A DNA stretch of 64,000 nt from Bordetella genomosp. 12 (GCF_002261355.1 NZ_NEVU01000003.1:620001-684000), one strand, 5' to 3'. Counted from the first letter of the stretch, positions 36,179 to 46,058 are shown. A program made the numbers and translations. Notes: generated from the letters alone by a model not told the origin.

Positions 36179-38839
36179 ATGAACGCAAACCGCGAGACGA
36201 AGGCTGACGCGCTGGCCGGCGCGCTGCGGCGCCAGGACGCCGGCCGCCTGACGGTGTTTCTCGGCGCCGCGCCCGGCGTCGGCAAAACCTACGCCATGCT
36301 GGCCCGGGCCCGCGATCTGCGGCGGCAGGGCATCGACACGGTGGTCGGCATCGTCGAGACCCACGGCCGCAGCGAGACGGCCGCCCTCGTCGAGGGGCTG
36401 GAGCTCGTGCCGAGACGGCGACTGCCCTACCAGGGCAGGTTGCTGGAAGAACTGGACCTCGACGCCGTGCTGGCACGCCGTCCGCGCGTGGCGCTGATCG
36501 ACGAGCTGGCCCACCGCAATGCGCCCGGCAGCCGGCATGAGCGCCGCTGGCAAGACGTGATCGAACTGCTCGATGCCGGTATCGACGTCTACACCACGGT
36601 CAACATCCAGCACCTCGAAAGTCTCAATGACATCGTGTATCGCATTACCGGTGTGCGGGTCGGCGAAACCGTGCCCGACGCCGTGCTGGACCGCTTGCGC
36701 GACATCCGCCTGGTCGACCTGCCGGCGCGCGAACTGATCGAACGGCTGCATCAGGGCAAAGTCTATCTGCCCGAGCAGGCCGAACAGGCCCTGCAGTCGT
36801 TCTTCTCGCCCGCCAATCTGGCGGCGCTGCGCGAACTGGCCATGCAGACGGCCGCCGACCATGTCGAGGAAGACCTGCGTGAATCGCAGGCCGCGCGCGG
36901 CCTGCCTGGCCTCGCCCTGCGGCGGCGCGTCCTGATCGCCATCGATGGCATGGGCGCTTCCGAATACCTGGTGCGCGCCGGGCGCCGCATCGCCGAACGC
37001 CGCGATGCGCCCTGGAGCGTGGTCACCGTGCAGGCCAGCGGCACGGTCAGCCCGCAGCGGCAGGCCGAACTGGACCGCGCCTTCACCCTGGCGCGCCATC
37101 TCGGCGCGGACACGGAAGTCCTGCACGGCGCGCATGTCGCCGACGCGCTGCTCGATCACGCCGAGCACGGCGGGGCCTCTACCCTGGTCGTGGGCCGCAC
37201 GCGCGAGCGGCCGATCGCACGCATGTTCAACCGCACGCTGACCCAGCAGCTGCTGCAGCGCGGCGCGCACTACGAGCTGGTCATCATCAGCGCGCCGCCC
37301 GCCCGGGCGCGGGCGCGCCAGAGCGCGGCCAACGCACCGCGCCCCGGCCGCCAGGACATTCTGCCCGCTGTCGCCGCGGCCGCGGCTGCCACGCTGCTGG
37401 CGTGGATCGCCGAGCGCTGGGCGGGTCTGGAAGACCTGTCCATGGTATTCATCGTGGCCGTGGTGCTGGTGGCCGCGCGCACCCGCATGGCGGCCGCCGT
37501 GCTTGCTGCCTTGCTCTGTTTTCTAGCCTACAACTTCTTTTTCATCGAACCCAAGCTCACGCTGTTCATCAGTGCGCGCCAGGGGCTGACCACGGTCAGT
37601 CTGTTCCTGGTCGCGGCGCTGGTGGCCGGCCGCATGGCCTCGCAGTTACGCACGCAAGTCCTCGCGCTGCGCTCGGCCAACGCCCATGCCACCGTCTTGC
37701 AGAACCTGGGCCGGCAACTGAGCGTGGCGGCCGATTTGGGCGAAGTCCTGCATGCCGGCCGCCTGGCGCTGGAGCGCTCGCTGGGCGTGCCGGCCTGGCT
37801 GGCGGTCGACGCGGCCAGCCAGGCCGATGACGATCCCTCATTCGCCCCCATCGACCGCGCCGCCGCCGATTGGGTGCTGCAGCACGGGCAGCCGGCCGGC
37901 CGCCACACCGACACCCTGGCCGGCGCGGCCTGGTGGTTTCTGCCGCTGCGCAGCGGCGCGACCATCATCGGCGCGCTCGGCCTGAAGTTCGGCGCCGCGC
38001 CGGCGCGCGCCACCACGCAAGCGCGCCGGCTGGCCGAAGCCATGGCGGGCGACATCGCGCAAGCCGCCCTGCGTACCCGTCTGGTCTCCGACCTCGAAAG
38101 CGCGCGCGTGGCCAACGAAACCGAACGCCTGCGCTCGGCGTTGCTGTCCTCGGTGTCGCATGACCTGCGCTCGCCCCTGGCCGCCATGGTCGGCTCGGCC
38201 AGCAGTCTGGCCAACTACGCCAGCGCCATGAGCGAGGACGATCGCAAAAGTCTGCTCGACACCATCCTGCTGGAAGGCGATCGCCTGGATCGCTATATCC
38301 AGAACCTGCTGGACATGACCCGGCTGGGCCACACCGGCCTGACGTTGAACCGCGACTGGATCGGCGTCGACGAGCTGGTCGGCTCGGCCGTGGCTCGCCT
38401 GCGCCGCTACCAGCCCGACGTCACGCTGCGCCTGGACCTCGCCGCCGGGCTGCCGCCCATCTGGGTGCATCCGGCGCTCATCGAACAGGCGCTGTTCAAC
38501 GTGCTGGAGAACGCCGCCAAGTTCTCGCCCCCGTCGGCGGGCATCGACGTGGCGGCCAGACAGGCCGGCGACAGCCTGCAACTGGACGTGCGGGACCGGG
38601 GCCCGGGGATCCCGCCGCCCGAGCGGCGCCGCGTGTTCGATATGTTCTACAGTGTGGAACGCGGCGACCGCGGGCATCAGGGCACCGGTCTGGGCCTGAC
38701 CATCGCCCAGGGCATGGTCGGCGCGCACGGCGGCCACGTCGAGGCCTTGCCAGGGCCCGACGGAACCGGCACCCTGATACGCCTGACATTGCCTTTGCTC
38801 GAACCGCCTCGCCCCCTGCCCCCCTCGGATGCCGACTGA
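36179..38839 (+). CDS. kdpD: Osmosensitive potassium sensor kinase KdpD
   Basis: Inner-membrane histidine kinase that controls kdp expression with KdpE. Order: N-terminal KdpD domain with Walker A GAAPGVGKT (about 29-37) and LIDELAHRNAPG, a Usp-like domain (about 245-370), four membrane helices (about 395-500), a GAF-like region, then the kinase core with His661 in SHDLRSPLA and a C-terminal ATPase domain with DRGPGIP and GTGLGL. 886 residues. Four nt after kdpC, so the pump and its sensor share an operon. It overlaps kdpE by 11 nt. Confidence 0.97.
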   Translation: MNANRETKADALAGALRRQDAGRLTVFLGAAPGVGKTYAMLARARDLRRQGIDTVVGIVETHGRSETAALVEGLELVPRRRLPYQGRLLEELDLDAVLARRPRVALIDELAHRNAPGSRHERRWQDVIELLDAGIDVYTTVNIQHLESLNDIVYRITGVRVGETVPDAVLDRLRDIRLVDLPARELIERLHQGKVYLPEQAEQALQSFFSPANLAALRELAMQTAADHVEEDLRESQAARGLPGLALRRRVLIAIDGMGASEYLVRAGRRIAERRDAPWSVVTVQASGTVSPQRQAELDRAFTLARHLGADTEVLHGAHVADALLDHAEHGGASTLVVGRTRERPIARMFNRTLTQQLLQRGAHYELVIISAPPARARARQSAANAPRPGRQDILPAVAAAAAATLLAWIAERWAGLEDLSMVFIVAVVLVAARTRMAAAVLAALLCFLAYNFFFIEPKLTLFISARQGLTTVSLFLVAALVAGRMASQLRTQVLALRSANAHATVLQNLGRQLSVAADLGEVLHAGRLALERSLGVPAWLAVDAASQADDDPSFAPIDRAAADWVLQHGQPAGRHTDTLAGAAWWFLPLRSGATIIGALGLKFGAAPARATTQARRLAEAMAGDIAQAALRTRLVSDLESARVANETERLRSALLSSVSHDLRSPLAAMVGSASSLANYASAMSEDDRKSLLDTILLEGDRLDRYIQNLLDMTRLGHTGLTLNRDWIGVDELVGSAVARLRRYQPDVTLRLDLAAGLPPIWVHPALIEQALFNVLENAAKFSPPSAGIDVAARQAGDSLQLDVRDRGPGIPPPERRRVFDMFYSVERGDRGHQGTGLGLTIAQGMVGAHGGHVEALPGPDGTGTLIRLTLPLLEPPRPLPPSDAD

Positions 38840-39539
38840 TCCTCTTGCCCACCCCGCCCGGATTCTGGTGATCGACGACGAGCCCCAGATCCGCCGTTTT
38901 CTGGACATCAGCCTGCGCGCGCAGGGCTATACGGTCGCGCTGGCCGCCAGCGGCCAGGAAGGCCTGGACAGGCTGGCCACCCAGGGAGCCGACCTGCTGG
39001 TGCTGGACATCGGCCTGCCCGACCTGGACGGCCATGAAGTCTTGCGCGAGCTGCGCGCCTGGTCGCAAGTGCCGGTCATCATGCTGACCGTGCGCGCCGG
39101 CGAGGCGGAGAAAGTCGCGGCGCTGGATGCCGGCGCCAATGACTACGTCACCAAACCCTTCGGCACGCAGGAACTGATGGCACGCATCCGGGTGCTGCTG
39201 CGCCAGCATGCCGCCAGCGCCGAAGAGCCCGTCGTCTTCGATGACGGCCAGTTGCGCATCGATCTGGCCAAGCGCGAGGTCCACCTGTTCGGGCGCCGCC
39301 TGGCGCTGGGCCGCAAGGAATATGCCTTGCTGGCGCTGCTGCTGAAAAACAGCGGCCGCGTGGTCACGCAGCCGCAAATACTCAAGGAAATCTGGGGTTC
39401 TGCGCATGCCGACGACACGCACTATGTGCGGGTGCTGGTCGGCAAGCTGCGGCAAAAACTCGGTGACAACGCCGCCGAGCCGCGCTGGATCGCCACGGAG
39501 CCCGGCGTGGGCCTGCGCTTCATGGCACCGCCGGCCTGA
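38829..39539 (+). CDS. kdpE: Response regulator KdpE
   Basis: OmpR/PhoB-type regulator. The receiver domain (about 10-125) has the acidic pair DD, phosphoacceptor Asp60 in LVLDIGLPD and Lys in TKPF. The winged-helix output domain is at about 135-232. 236 residues. Activates kdp transcription at low potassium or high osmolarity. Its start lies within the kdpD 3' end. Confidence 0.96.
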   Translation: MPTDPLAHPARILVIDDEPQIRRFLDISLRAQGYTVALAASGQEGLDRLATQGADLLVLDIGLPDLDGHEVLRELRAWSQVPVIMLTVRAGEAEKVAALDAGANDYVTKPFGTQELMARIRVLLRQHAASAEEPVVFDDGQLRIDLAKREVHLFGRRLALGRKEYALLALLLKNSGRVVTQPQILKEIWGSAHADDTHYVRVLVGKLRQKLGDNAAEPRWIATEPGVGLRFMAPPA

Positions 39540-39549
39540 TCTGGCCGGC
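39530..39549. terminator. Hairpin between convergent kdpE and GntR gene
   Basis: GCCGGCC/GGCCGGC, 7-bp arms, 6-nt loop, with the kdpE stop codon inside the loop. The facing GntR gene ends 2 nt beyond. No T-run on either side; likely a modest bidirectional terminator. Confidence 0.4.
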
Positions 39550-39550
39550 C

Positions 39551-40267
39551 TCAGTGCCCGCGGTTGCGCGCTTCGTGCAACATATGCAGGGTGATCTTGC
39601 GCACCACGGCCTTGGATAACTCGATGTGGGCGCGCAGCATGCGCATGGCCTCGGCGGCGCGCCGCGCCATGAGGGCGCGCAGAATCGCCGCGTGCTCCTC
39701 GTACGTGGCGTCCACACGGAAGTCCTTGGTGAAATCCAGGCGCCGGATGATGCGGATCTTTTCGGTGACATCGCGATGGATCTGGGCCATCTCGGCATTG
39801 CCGGCCGCGGCCACCACCGAACAATGAAACGCCTCGTCCAATTGCGCCACCAGCCGGCCATCCCGGATACGCTGCGATGGCGGAACGCACCACACATCCT
39901 GCAATGCGCCCAGCAGGCCGGCCGGATCCTGCGGATCACGGGCGCACAGGCGTTCGACGGCCGCGTGCTCGAGCACGATGCGCACGTCGTACAGGGCCTC
40001 GAAACGCTCGAAATCAAAGGGCCGCACCTGCCAGCCCGCGCGCGGACGCGCGAGCAAGAACCCCTCACGCTCCAGGCGCGCCAGGCCCAGCCGCACCGGC
40101 GTGCGGCTGACCCCCAGACGCTGGACGAGATCGGCCTCGGTGAACAGATCCCCCGGCAGCAAGCGAAACTCGAACAGATCCTCCTTGATCTTGTCGTAGA
40201 CCGACTCGGCCAGCGAGCCCGAGGCAAGCTGGCCAAGCACCGGACTGATGTTCAGTGCCACGGCCAT
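39551..40267 (-). CDS. GntR-family regulator, FadR/FCD type
   Basis: A 238-residue regulator with an N-terminal winged HTH (about 20-75; SVYDKIKEDLFEF and LGVSRTPVRLGLARLEREGF) and a C-terminal FCD ligand domain with helical metal or ligand-binding residues. The start codon lies 1 nt beyond the urea carboxylase stop, so it is the last gene of that leftward operon. It probably senses a metabolite of the urea pathway or a related compound. Whether it represses or activates is not visible. Confidence 0.9.
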   Translation of the reverse strand: MAVALNISPVLGQLASGSLAESVYDKIKEDLFEFRLLPGDLFTEADLVQRLGVSRTPVRLGLARLEREGFLLARPRAGWQVRPFDFERFEALYDVRIVLEHAAVERLCARDPQDPAGLLGALQDVWCVPPSQRIRDGRLVAQLDEAFHCSVVAAAGNAEMAQIHRDVTEKIRIIRRLDFTKDFRVDATYEEHAAILRALMARRAAEAMRMLRAHIELSKAVVRKITLHMLHEARNRGH

Positions 40268-40268
40268 G

Positions 40269-43200
40269 TCAGGCGACCGGCTCGGAGACCGTCTCCTCGG
40301 CGAGCACCACCAGGGCATCGCCGCTGTTGACCTGTTTGCCAGGCACGCAGCGTATGGCCCGCACGACACCCGCGGCAGGCGCGATCACCGCAAGCTCCAT
40401 CTTCATGGCCTCGATGATCACCAAGGTGTCGCCCGCGGCCACGCTCTGCCCCACGCTGACCGGCACCTTCCAGACACTGCCGCACATATCGGCCGCGACC
40501 AGGGTTTCGTCGGCGGCCAGCGCCCCCTCCTCGGTCATGTCGGGCAGGCGTTGAGGCACGGCAGTGTCTTCATGCTTCCACAAGGCGACTTCGGCATCGA
40601 AAGCCGACTTCTGCCTGGCCTGGAAGGCCGCAATGTCCGAGGCTTGCTCGCGCAGAAAGCGCTGATGCGCCGCGAAGTCGAAGATCTCTTCCTCGATCCG
40701 CACCCCGGCGCGCCCTTCGCGGAAATCGGCGCGCAGCCCGTCGAGCTCCGCCTCGCTGACCGGATAGAAACGCACTTGATCGAAGAAGCGCAGCAGCCAG
40801 GGCTTGCCGTCCTGAAACACCGGATTCTTGAGGAACTTGTTCCAGATCGGCAGCGTGCGGCCCACCAGCTGGTAGCCGCCCGGCGAGTCCATGCCGTAGA
40901 TGCACATATACACCCCGCCTATACCCACCGTGCCCTCGGCCGTATAGGTGCGGGCCGGGTTGTACTTGGAGGTCAGCAGGCGATGACGCGGATCGATGGG
41001 CACCGCGCAGGGTGCCCCCAGATACACGTCGCCCAGGCCCATGATGAGGTAGCTGGCGTCGAACACGATGCGCTCGACATCCTCGCGGCTCGGCAAGCCG
41101 TTGATGCGCTGAATGAAGTCCACATTGTTCGGCAGCCAGGGAGCTTGCGCGCGCACGGTTTCCTGATACCGCTGCACCGCCCCCAGCGTGGCGCTATCTT
41201 CAAAGGCCATGGGCAAATACACCACGCGGGTGGGGATCTTCAACGTCGCCACATCCGGCAAGCCGGCCTCGATCTCCAGCAGCCGCGCGATGAGCCGGTC
41301 CTGGCGAATGACGCGGCTGTCATAGCGTATCTGCAGCGACCGCACGCCGGGAGACAACTCGTGTACGCCGGCAATGGGCGCGGCCGCCAGCGCCTGCATC
41401 AGCAGGTGCACCCGCATGCGCAGGGCCAGCTCCAGCACGTTCTCGCCATACTCGAGCAGCAGATAGCCGTCGCCGGCCTGCCGATAAGCCACACCGGGAT
41501 GCGTGGCGCTGGCAGGCAGCTCGGCCACCACGGTCGGCGAGACGGTCGGCGCGCGCCGGGCAGGCGCCTGCGGCGCCGGCTCGGCCACGGGGGTCAGCGC
41601 CGCGATGGCCTCATCCTGGGCTGCCTGCAAGGCCACGGCGTCCTCGTAGCCGATGCGCTTGAAGCGAATGCGATCGCCCGGCTTGACCTGCCCCACCTTC
41701 CAGAGTTCGGCACGGGCAATCGTTACCGGGCAAACAAAGCCGCCCAGACTGGGGCCGTCGCGCGTCAGAATCACCGGGCTGTCACCGGTGAAGTTGATGC
41801 TGCCGACGGCGTACTCGCAATCGTGGATATTGGACGGATGCAAACCGGCCTCGCCGCCGTTTTCGCGCGCCCAGGCCGGCTTCGGGCCGATCAGACGCAC
41901 GCCCAAGCGGTTGGAGTTGTAATGCACCTCCCAGTCGGTTGCGAAGAAATCGTCCATGGATTGCGGCGTGAAAAAATCGGGCGCGCCGTGCGGGCCATAG
42001 AGCACGCCAATCTCCCAGGTGCTGCCATACGCGGGAATCAGGGCGGCGGGCGCGGCGGCGGGCTCCTGCACCGCGGCCGGGGCCAGGCTGGCCGGCAACG
42101 CAGGCCGGCCCAGGGGCAGCATGTCCCCCATGCGCAGCACGCGCCCGGCATGTCCGCCGAATTGCCCCAAGGCAAAAGTCGAACGGCTGCCCAGATAAAC
42201 CGGGACATCCAGGCCCTCGCGCACGGCCAGGTACAACCGGCACCCGCTTTGCACCCGGCCGGTGCTCAGCACCTGTCCGCTCTTGACCGCCACGGGCTGC
42301 CACATGGCAATGGGCTGGCCATCCAGCGTGACCGCGCAGGGCGCGCCGGTCAGTGCAATCAGGGCATCGCCATGGAATCGCAGCGTCGGCCCCAACAAGG
42401 TCGCCTCCAGGCCGGCGGCATCAGGCGCATTGCCCACGATGCGATTGGCCAGGCGAAAGGCATAGTCGTCCATCGGGCCGGAAGGGGGCACGCCCACGTC
42501 CCAATAGCCTTCGCGGCCCGGATAATCCTGCACGCTGGTGTAGGTGCCCGCCTCCAGCACCTCCAGCATGGCCGGCCGATACACGAAGTCGTCCAGAAAG
42601 CGCGTACTCAGATGACCCGCGCGAAACGCCGCGTCATCGACGATCTGCCGCAAGTAGTCGAGGTTGGTCGCGATGCCATGCAAACGCGTCGCGCCGAGAG
42701 CAGCCGAGAGCTTGTCCAGCGCCTCGGCCCGATCGCGCCCATGCACGATGAGCTTGGCCAGCAAGGGGTCGTAAAAAGCCGGCACGTCGGTGCCGGTGGC
42801 GATCCAGCCATCGACCCGCGGCCCCTCCGGAAAATGCACTTCGGTGAGCGTGCCGGGTGAAGGCTGAAACTGCTTGAGCGGATCTTCGGCATAAAGGCGT
42901 ACCTCGATGGCCGCGCCCTGAGGCGGCCGGTGCAGGGCCGACCAGTCCAGGTCGTCGCCGGCGGCCACGCGCAGCATGCACTCCACCAGATCCAGGCCGG
43001 TGACGCACTCGGTCACGGGATGCTCGACCTGCAAGCGGGTATTGACCTCCAGAAAATAAAACTGGCCAGCACGCTCGTCATAGATGAACTCCACCGTGCC
43101 CGCGGAGCGGTAATTGACCGATTTGCCCAGGCGCACGGCGGCCTCCAGCAAGGCCTCGCGTGTGGCCTGCGGCAGATGCGGCGCGGGCGTCTCCTCGATG

Positions 43201-43910
43201 ACCTTCTGATTGCGCCGCTGCACGGAGCAATCACGTTCACCCAGCGCCACCACCTGGCCCTGGCCGTCGCCAAAGATCTGCACTTCCACATGGCGGGCGC
43301 GATCGACGTAGCGTTCGAGGAATACCCCGCCGTCGCGGAAGAAATGCTCGCCCAGCCGCTGCACGCCCTCATAAGCCGCCGTGAGCTCGGCCTCATTGGC
43401 GCAGCGCGACAGGCCTATGCCCCCGCCGCCGGCCGTGGTCTTGAGCATCACCGGATACCCGATGCGCTCGGCCTCGACCAGCGCCTGCCCCAGGCTGGGC
43501 AACAAACCGGTGCCCGGCGTCATCGGGACGCCGGCTGCCTGCGCCAATTCGCGCGCCCGATGCTTGAGGCCGAACTCCTCGATCTGCTCGGCAGTAGGGC
43601 CCACGAAAGCCAGGCCGGCGCTCTGGCAGGCGGCCGCGAACGCCGCGCTCTCGGAAAGAAAGCCATAGCCGGGGAACACGGCCTGCGCCCCGCTGCGGCG
43701 CGCTGCGTCGAGCAACAGATCAATGCGCAGATAACTATCGGCTGCCTTCTGCCCGCCCAGGGCGATGGCCATATCGGCCTGGCGCACGTGCGGCGCGTCA
43801 CGGTCCGCATCGGAATAGACCGCGACGCTGCGCACACCCAGCCGCTTGAGGCTGCGGATGGCCCGCAGGGCGATTTCGCCGCGATTGGCGATGAGTACAG
43901 TATCGAACAT
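40269..43910 (-). CDS. uca: Urea carboxylase
   Basis: Biotin-dependent enzyme that makes allophanate from urea, bicarbonate and ATP. Order over 1213 residues: biotin carboxylase domain (about 1-450; starting IANRGEIALR, with the ATP loop KTTAGGGGIG), an allophanate-hydrolase-like subunit 2/KipA domain (about 465-790), a KipI-like domain (about 840-1065) and a biotin carrier domain with Lys1170 in EAMKM. ATG 43910 begins the conserved carboxylase N terminus. It is 17 nt after the allophanate hydrolase stop. Some homologues act on guanidine; the DUF1989 carboxyguanidine-deiminase genes that accompany those are absent here, so urea is favoured. Confidence 0.93.
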   Translation of the reverse strand: MFDTVLIANRGEIALRAIRSLKRLGVRSVAVYSDADRDAPHVRQADMAIALGGQKAADSYLRIDLLLDAARRSGAQAVFPGYGFLSESAAFAAACQSAGLAFVGPTAEQIEEFGLKHRARELAQAAGVPMTPGTGLLPSLGQALVEAERIGYPVMLKTTAGGGGIGLSRCANEAELTAAYEGVQRLGEHFFRDGGVFLERYVDRARHVEVQIFGDGQGQVVALGERDCSVQRRNQKVIEETPAPHLPQATREALLEAAVRLGKSVNYRSAGTVEFIYDERAGQFYFLEVNTRLQVEHPVTECVTGLDLVECMLRVAAGDDLDWSALHRPPQGAAIEVRLYAEDPLKQFQPSPGTLTEVHFPEGPRVDGWIATGTDVPAFYDPLLAKLIVHGRDRAEALDKLSAALGATRLHGIATNLDYLRQIVDDAAFRAGHLSTRFLDDFVYRPAMLEVLEAGTYTSVQDYPGREGYWDVGVPPSGPMDDYAFRLANRIVGNAPDAAGLEATLLGPTLRFHGDALIALTGAPCAVTLDGQPIAMWQPVAVKSGQVLSTGRVQSGCRLYLAVREGLDVPVYLGSRSTFALGQFGGHAGRVLRMGDMLPLGRPALPASLAPAAVQEPAAAPAALIPAYGSTWEIGVLYGPHGAPDFFTPQSMDDFFATDWEVHYNSNRLGVRLIGPKPAWARENGGEAGLHPSNIHDCEYAVGSINFTGDSPVILTRDGPSLGGFVCPVTIARAELWKVGQVKPGDRIRFKRIGYEDAVALQAAQDEAIAALTPVAEPAPQAPARRAPTVSPTVVAELPASATHPGVAYRQAGDGYLLLEYGENVLELALRMRVHLLMQALAAAPIAGVHELSPGVRSLQIRYDSRVIRQDRLIARLLEIEAGLPDVATLKIPTRVVYLPMAFEDSATLGAVQRYQETVRAQAPWLPNNVDFIQRINGLPSREDVERIVFDASYLIMGLGDVYLGAPCAVPIDPRHRLLTSKYNPARTYTAEGTVGIGGVYMCIYGMDSPGGYQLVGRTLPIWNKFLKNPVFQDGKPWLLRFFDQVRFYPVSEAELDGLRADFREGRAGVRIEEEIFDFAAHQRFLREQASDIAAFQARQKSAFDAEVALWKHEDTAVPQRLPDMTEEGALAADETLVAADMCGSVWKVPVSVGQSVAAGDTLVIIEAMKMELAVIAPAAGVVRAIRCVPGKQVNSGDALVVLAEETVSEPVA

Positions 43911-43927
43911 GATGCCGGTTCTCCGAA

Positions 43928-45736
43928 TCAGGGCCGCGCGGCGATGAACGCGCGCCAGCCGCCAAAGGATGTGATGTCGCGCGCGTTTTGCAGTGCGCAC
44001 GGCTCGCAGATAAAGCCCTTGACTCGCCGGCCGTCGGCCAGCTCCAGCGTGCCTATGCCCAAGGGCGCGGGGATCTCCGCCACGAAGGAGCCGAAATGCA
44101 CGCTGGGCACGTCCCAGAGCTCGACCTCGATGCCGGCGCCGCCCTCCTCCGTGCGAACCAGCCCGGGTTTGGGCGGCGTGGTGTTGGCCAGGGCGTAGAG
44201 GCGGTAACTGTCCGCCGTGCGCGTCTGCTCGGCCAGCTTCGCCTGGCGCGAGATCAGTTGATGATTGAGCGGCATGCCGGTCAGGTGCGCGCCGACCACG
44301 GCCACCCGCACGGTGTCGCCCGACGCCGGCAGGTCGGCGGCGGGCGGCAGGGGCTTGCCGGTCGCGCCCAGAGGCAGATCCAGCGCGCGCTGCCAGCGCT
44401 GCCCGAACGCGGCCAGGCCATGATCCTGCCAGGCCAGGCCGATGAAAGTGATGCCGGCAGGCAGTCCGTCATCGCGCATGCCCGCCGGCACCGCCAGCGC
44501 GGACAGATCCGCCAGATTGGCGAAATTGGTATACCGCCCCAGACGCGAGTTCAGCGTCACCGGGTCGGCCTGCAATTGCGCGATGGTGTAGATGGAGGGC
44601 GATGTCGGCACGACCAGCGCGTCAAAGCCGGCCAGCGTGTCCTGGATCCGGCGCGCCAGCGCCGCGCGGCGATACTCGGCCATGAACGCATCCGTGGCGC
44701 TAAAGCCCTGTGCTTGCTCGACGATGCCGCGCACCACCGGGTGCAATGCCTCCGGCTGCTCGCGCCAGATCGACTGCACAGCCGCGAAACGCTCGGCCAC
44801 CCACGGGCCCTGATAAAGCAGCTCAGCCAGTGCTTCGAAAGGCGCGAAATCGATCGTGTCGATCTGCGCGCCCAAGGCGCGCAGACGCGCCAGCGCGTCC
44901 TCGTACACCTTGCGGGCCGCCTCGTCGCCAAAAAACTCGCACTGCGCCGGCACCGCCAGCCGCGGCGGCGCCTGCCAGGACAAGCGCGCGCCCGGCGGCT
45001 CGGCGCGCGAGTACGCATCCGCGCCGTCATAGCCGCCGGCAATGTCGGCCACGGCCAGCGCATCCTCGACCGTGAGCGCGAAGACCGATACACAATCCAG
45101 TGTGCGGCAGGCGGGGACCACGCCCGCGGTGCTGAGCCAGCCGCGCGTGGGTTTGAGGCCCACGATATTGTTAAAGCCGGCCGGCACACGGCCCGAGCCG
45201 GCCGTATCGGTGCCCAGCGAAAACGGGACCAGCCCACGCGCGACCACCGAGGCCGAGCCCGAGCTCGACCCGCCGCTGATATAGCGCGCATCGAAGCTGT
45301 TGCTCACCGCGCCATGGGGCGATCGGGTGCCCACCAGGCCGGTCGCGAACTGATCGAGGTTGGTCTTGCCCACGAGAATGGCGCCGGCCGCGCGCAGCCG
45401 CGCCACTACCGTCGCGTCCGCATCCGGACGATAGGCAAACGGCGGGCAGGCGGCGGTCGTCGCCCACCCCTGCGCATCGATGTTGTCCTTGATCGCGAAG
45501 GGCACACCGTAAAGCGGCAGGCGCTCCAGATCGCCCCCGGCATTGTTCAAGCGCCGCGCCAGGGCCGCTAGCTGAGCCGCCAGGCCGGCGGTGTCCAGAC
45601 CGGCGATCCAGGCATTGTCCTGGCCGACTCCGGCCGTGAAGGCGGCGAGCAGCGCGTCGGGTGAAGCGCCCTCCCGGTAAGCCTGGCGCCATTGGGCCAA
45701 GGTCCATCCCTGGGTTTGTGCAGCGGGGGCATTCAT
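43928..45736 (-). CDS. atzF: Allophanate hydrolase
   Basis: Hydrolyses allophanate to ammonium and bicarbonate, completing ATP-dependent urea degradation. An amidase-signature domain (about 20-450) contains the triad Lys83, Ser157 and Ser181, the latter in GTDTAGSGR. A C-terminal AtzF-type domain (about 480-602) follows. 602 residues. ATG 45736 is preceded by AGGA. It is first in the leftward operon with urea carboxylase and the GntR gene, 38 nt downstream of a sigma-54 promoter. Confidence 0.94.
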   Translation of the reverse strand: MNAPAAQTQGWTLAQWRQAYREGASPDALLAAFTAGVGQDNAWIAGLDTAGLAAQLAALARRLNNAGGDLERLPLYGVPFAIKDNIDAQGWATTAACPPFAYRPDADATVVARLRAAGAILVGKTNLDQFATGLVGTRSPHGAVSNSFDARYISGGSSSGSASVVARGLVPFSLGTDTAGSGRVPAGFNNIVGLKPTRGWLSTAGVVPACRTLDCVSVFALTVEDALAVADIAGGYDGADAYSRAEPPGARLSWQAPPRLAVPAQCEFFGDEAARKVYEDALARLRALGAQIDTIDFAPFEALAELLYQGPWVAERFAAVQSIWREQPEALHPVVRGIVEQAQGFSATDAFMAEYRRAALARRIQDTLAGFDALVVPTSPSIYTIAQLQADPVTLNSRLGRYTNFANLADLSALAVPAGMRDDGLPAGITFIGLAWQDHGLAAFGQRWQRALDLPLGATGKPLPPAADLPASGDTVRVAVVGAHLTGMPLNHQLISRQAKLAEQTRTADSYRLYALANTTPPKPGLVRTEEGGAGIEVELWDVPSVHFGSFVAEIPAPLGIGTLELADGRRVKGFICEPCALQNARDITSFGGWRAFIAARP

Positions 45737-45774
45737 GCTGGGATCCTTTCTTGTGTACAAGTACGGATACCCAA

Positions 45775-45789
45775 GCAAGCGCCGTGCCA
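45775..45789 (-). promoter_or_regulatory. sigma-54 promoter for atzF
   Basis: On the minus strand: TGGCAC, 5 nt, TTGC. This matches the -24/-12 consensus TGGCACN5TTGC in all ten fixed positions. It lies 38 nt before the atzF start and about 150 nt from the NtrC-like sites. Confidence 0.85.
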
Positions 45790-45915
45790 TCTCTGCGAAC
45801 CGGGCCACCTGCCACAGGCTGGCACATGCGGTTTCTCCCTGGAGCGAGGGGCCGCGCCCTGCTCAGCGCCTGCCCGCCGCGCCGCCCGCGCCTGCGATCC
45901 GCCGACCGGCGGCAA

Positions 45916-45952
45916 GCACGATAGTCGAGCGTATCGCGCACTGTTTCTGTGC
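45916..45952. promoter_or_regulatory. NtrC-like enhancer sites
   Basis: GCAC-N7-GTGC at 45938-45952 matches the core of the NtrC dyad (TGCACC-N5-GGTGCA; GCAC and GTGC 7 nt apart). A second copy, GCAC-N7-GAGC at 45916-45930, has one mismatch and is 22 bp away, two helical turns. Both sit between the divergent sigma-54 promoters, at distances usual for enhancer sites. Confidence 0.6.
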
Positions 45953-46043
45953 CTGCCGCACCAAGCCGGCCCCTGCCTTCCCCCCCAGGAAAACCCCTGC
46001 GCCGCACGCACGGCTCCCATGACGCGGCCGCCTCGGCTTGGCC

Positions 46044-46058
46044 TGGCACAAAGCTTGC
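46044..46058 (+). promoter_or_regulatory. sigma-54 promoter for urtA
   Basis: TGGCAC (46044-46049), 5 nt, TTGC (46055-46058), followed by TT. All ten consensus positions match. Transcription would begin near 46070, giving a leader of about 113 nt before urtA. Confidence 0.85.

Noticed and set aside
40248-42860. 870-codon open frame on the plus strand opposite urea carboxylase
   Set aside because: Antisense shadow of an enzyme with all catalytic motifs.
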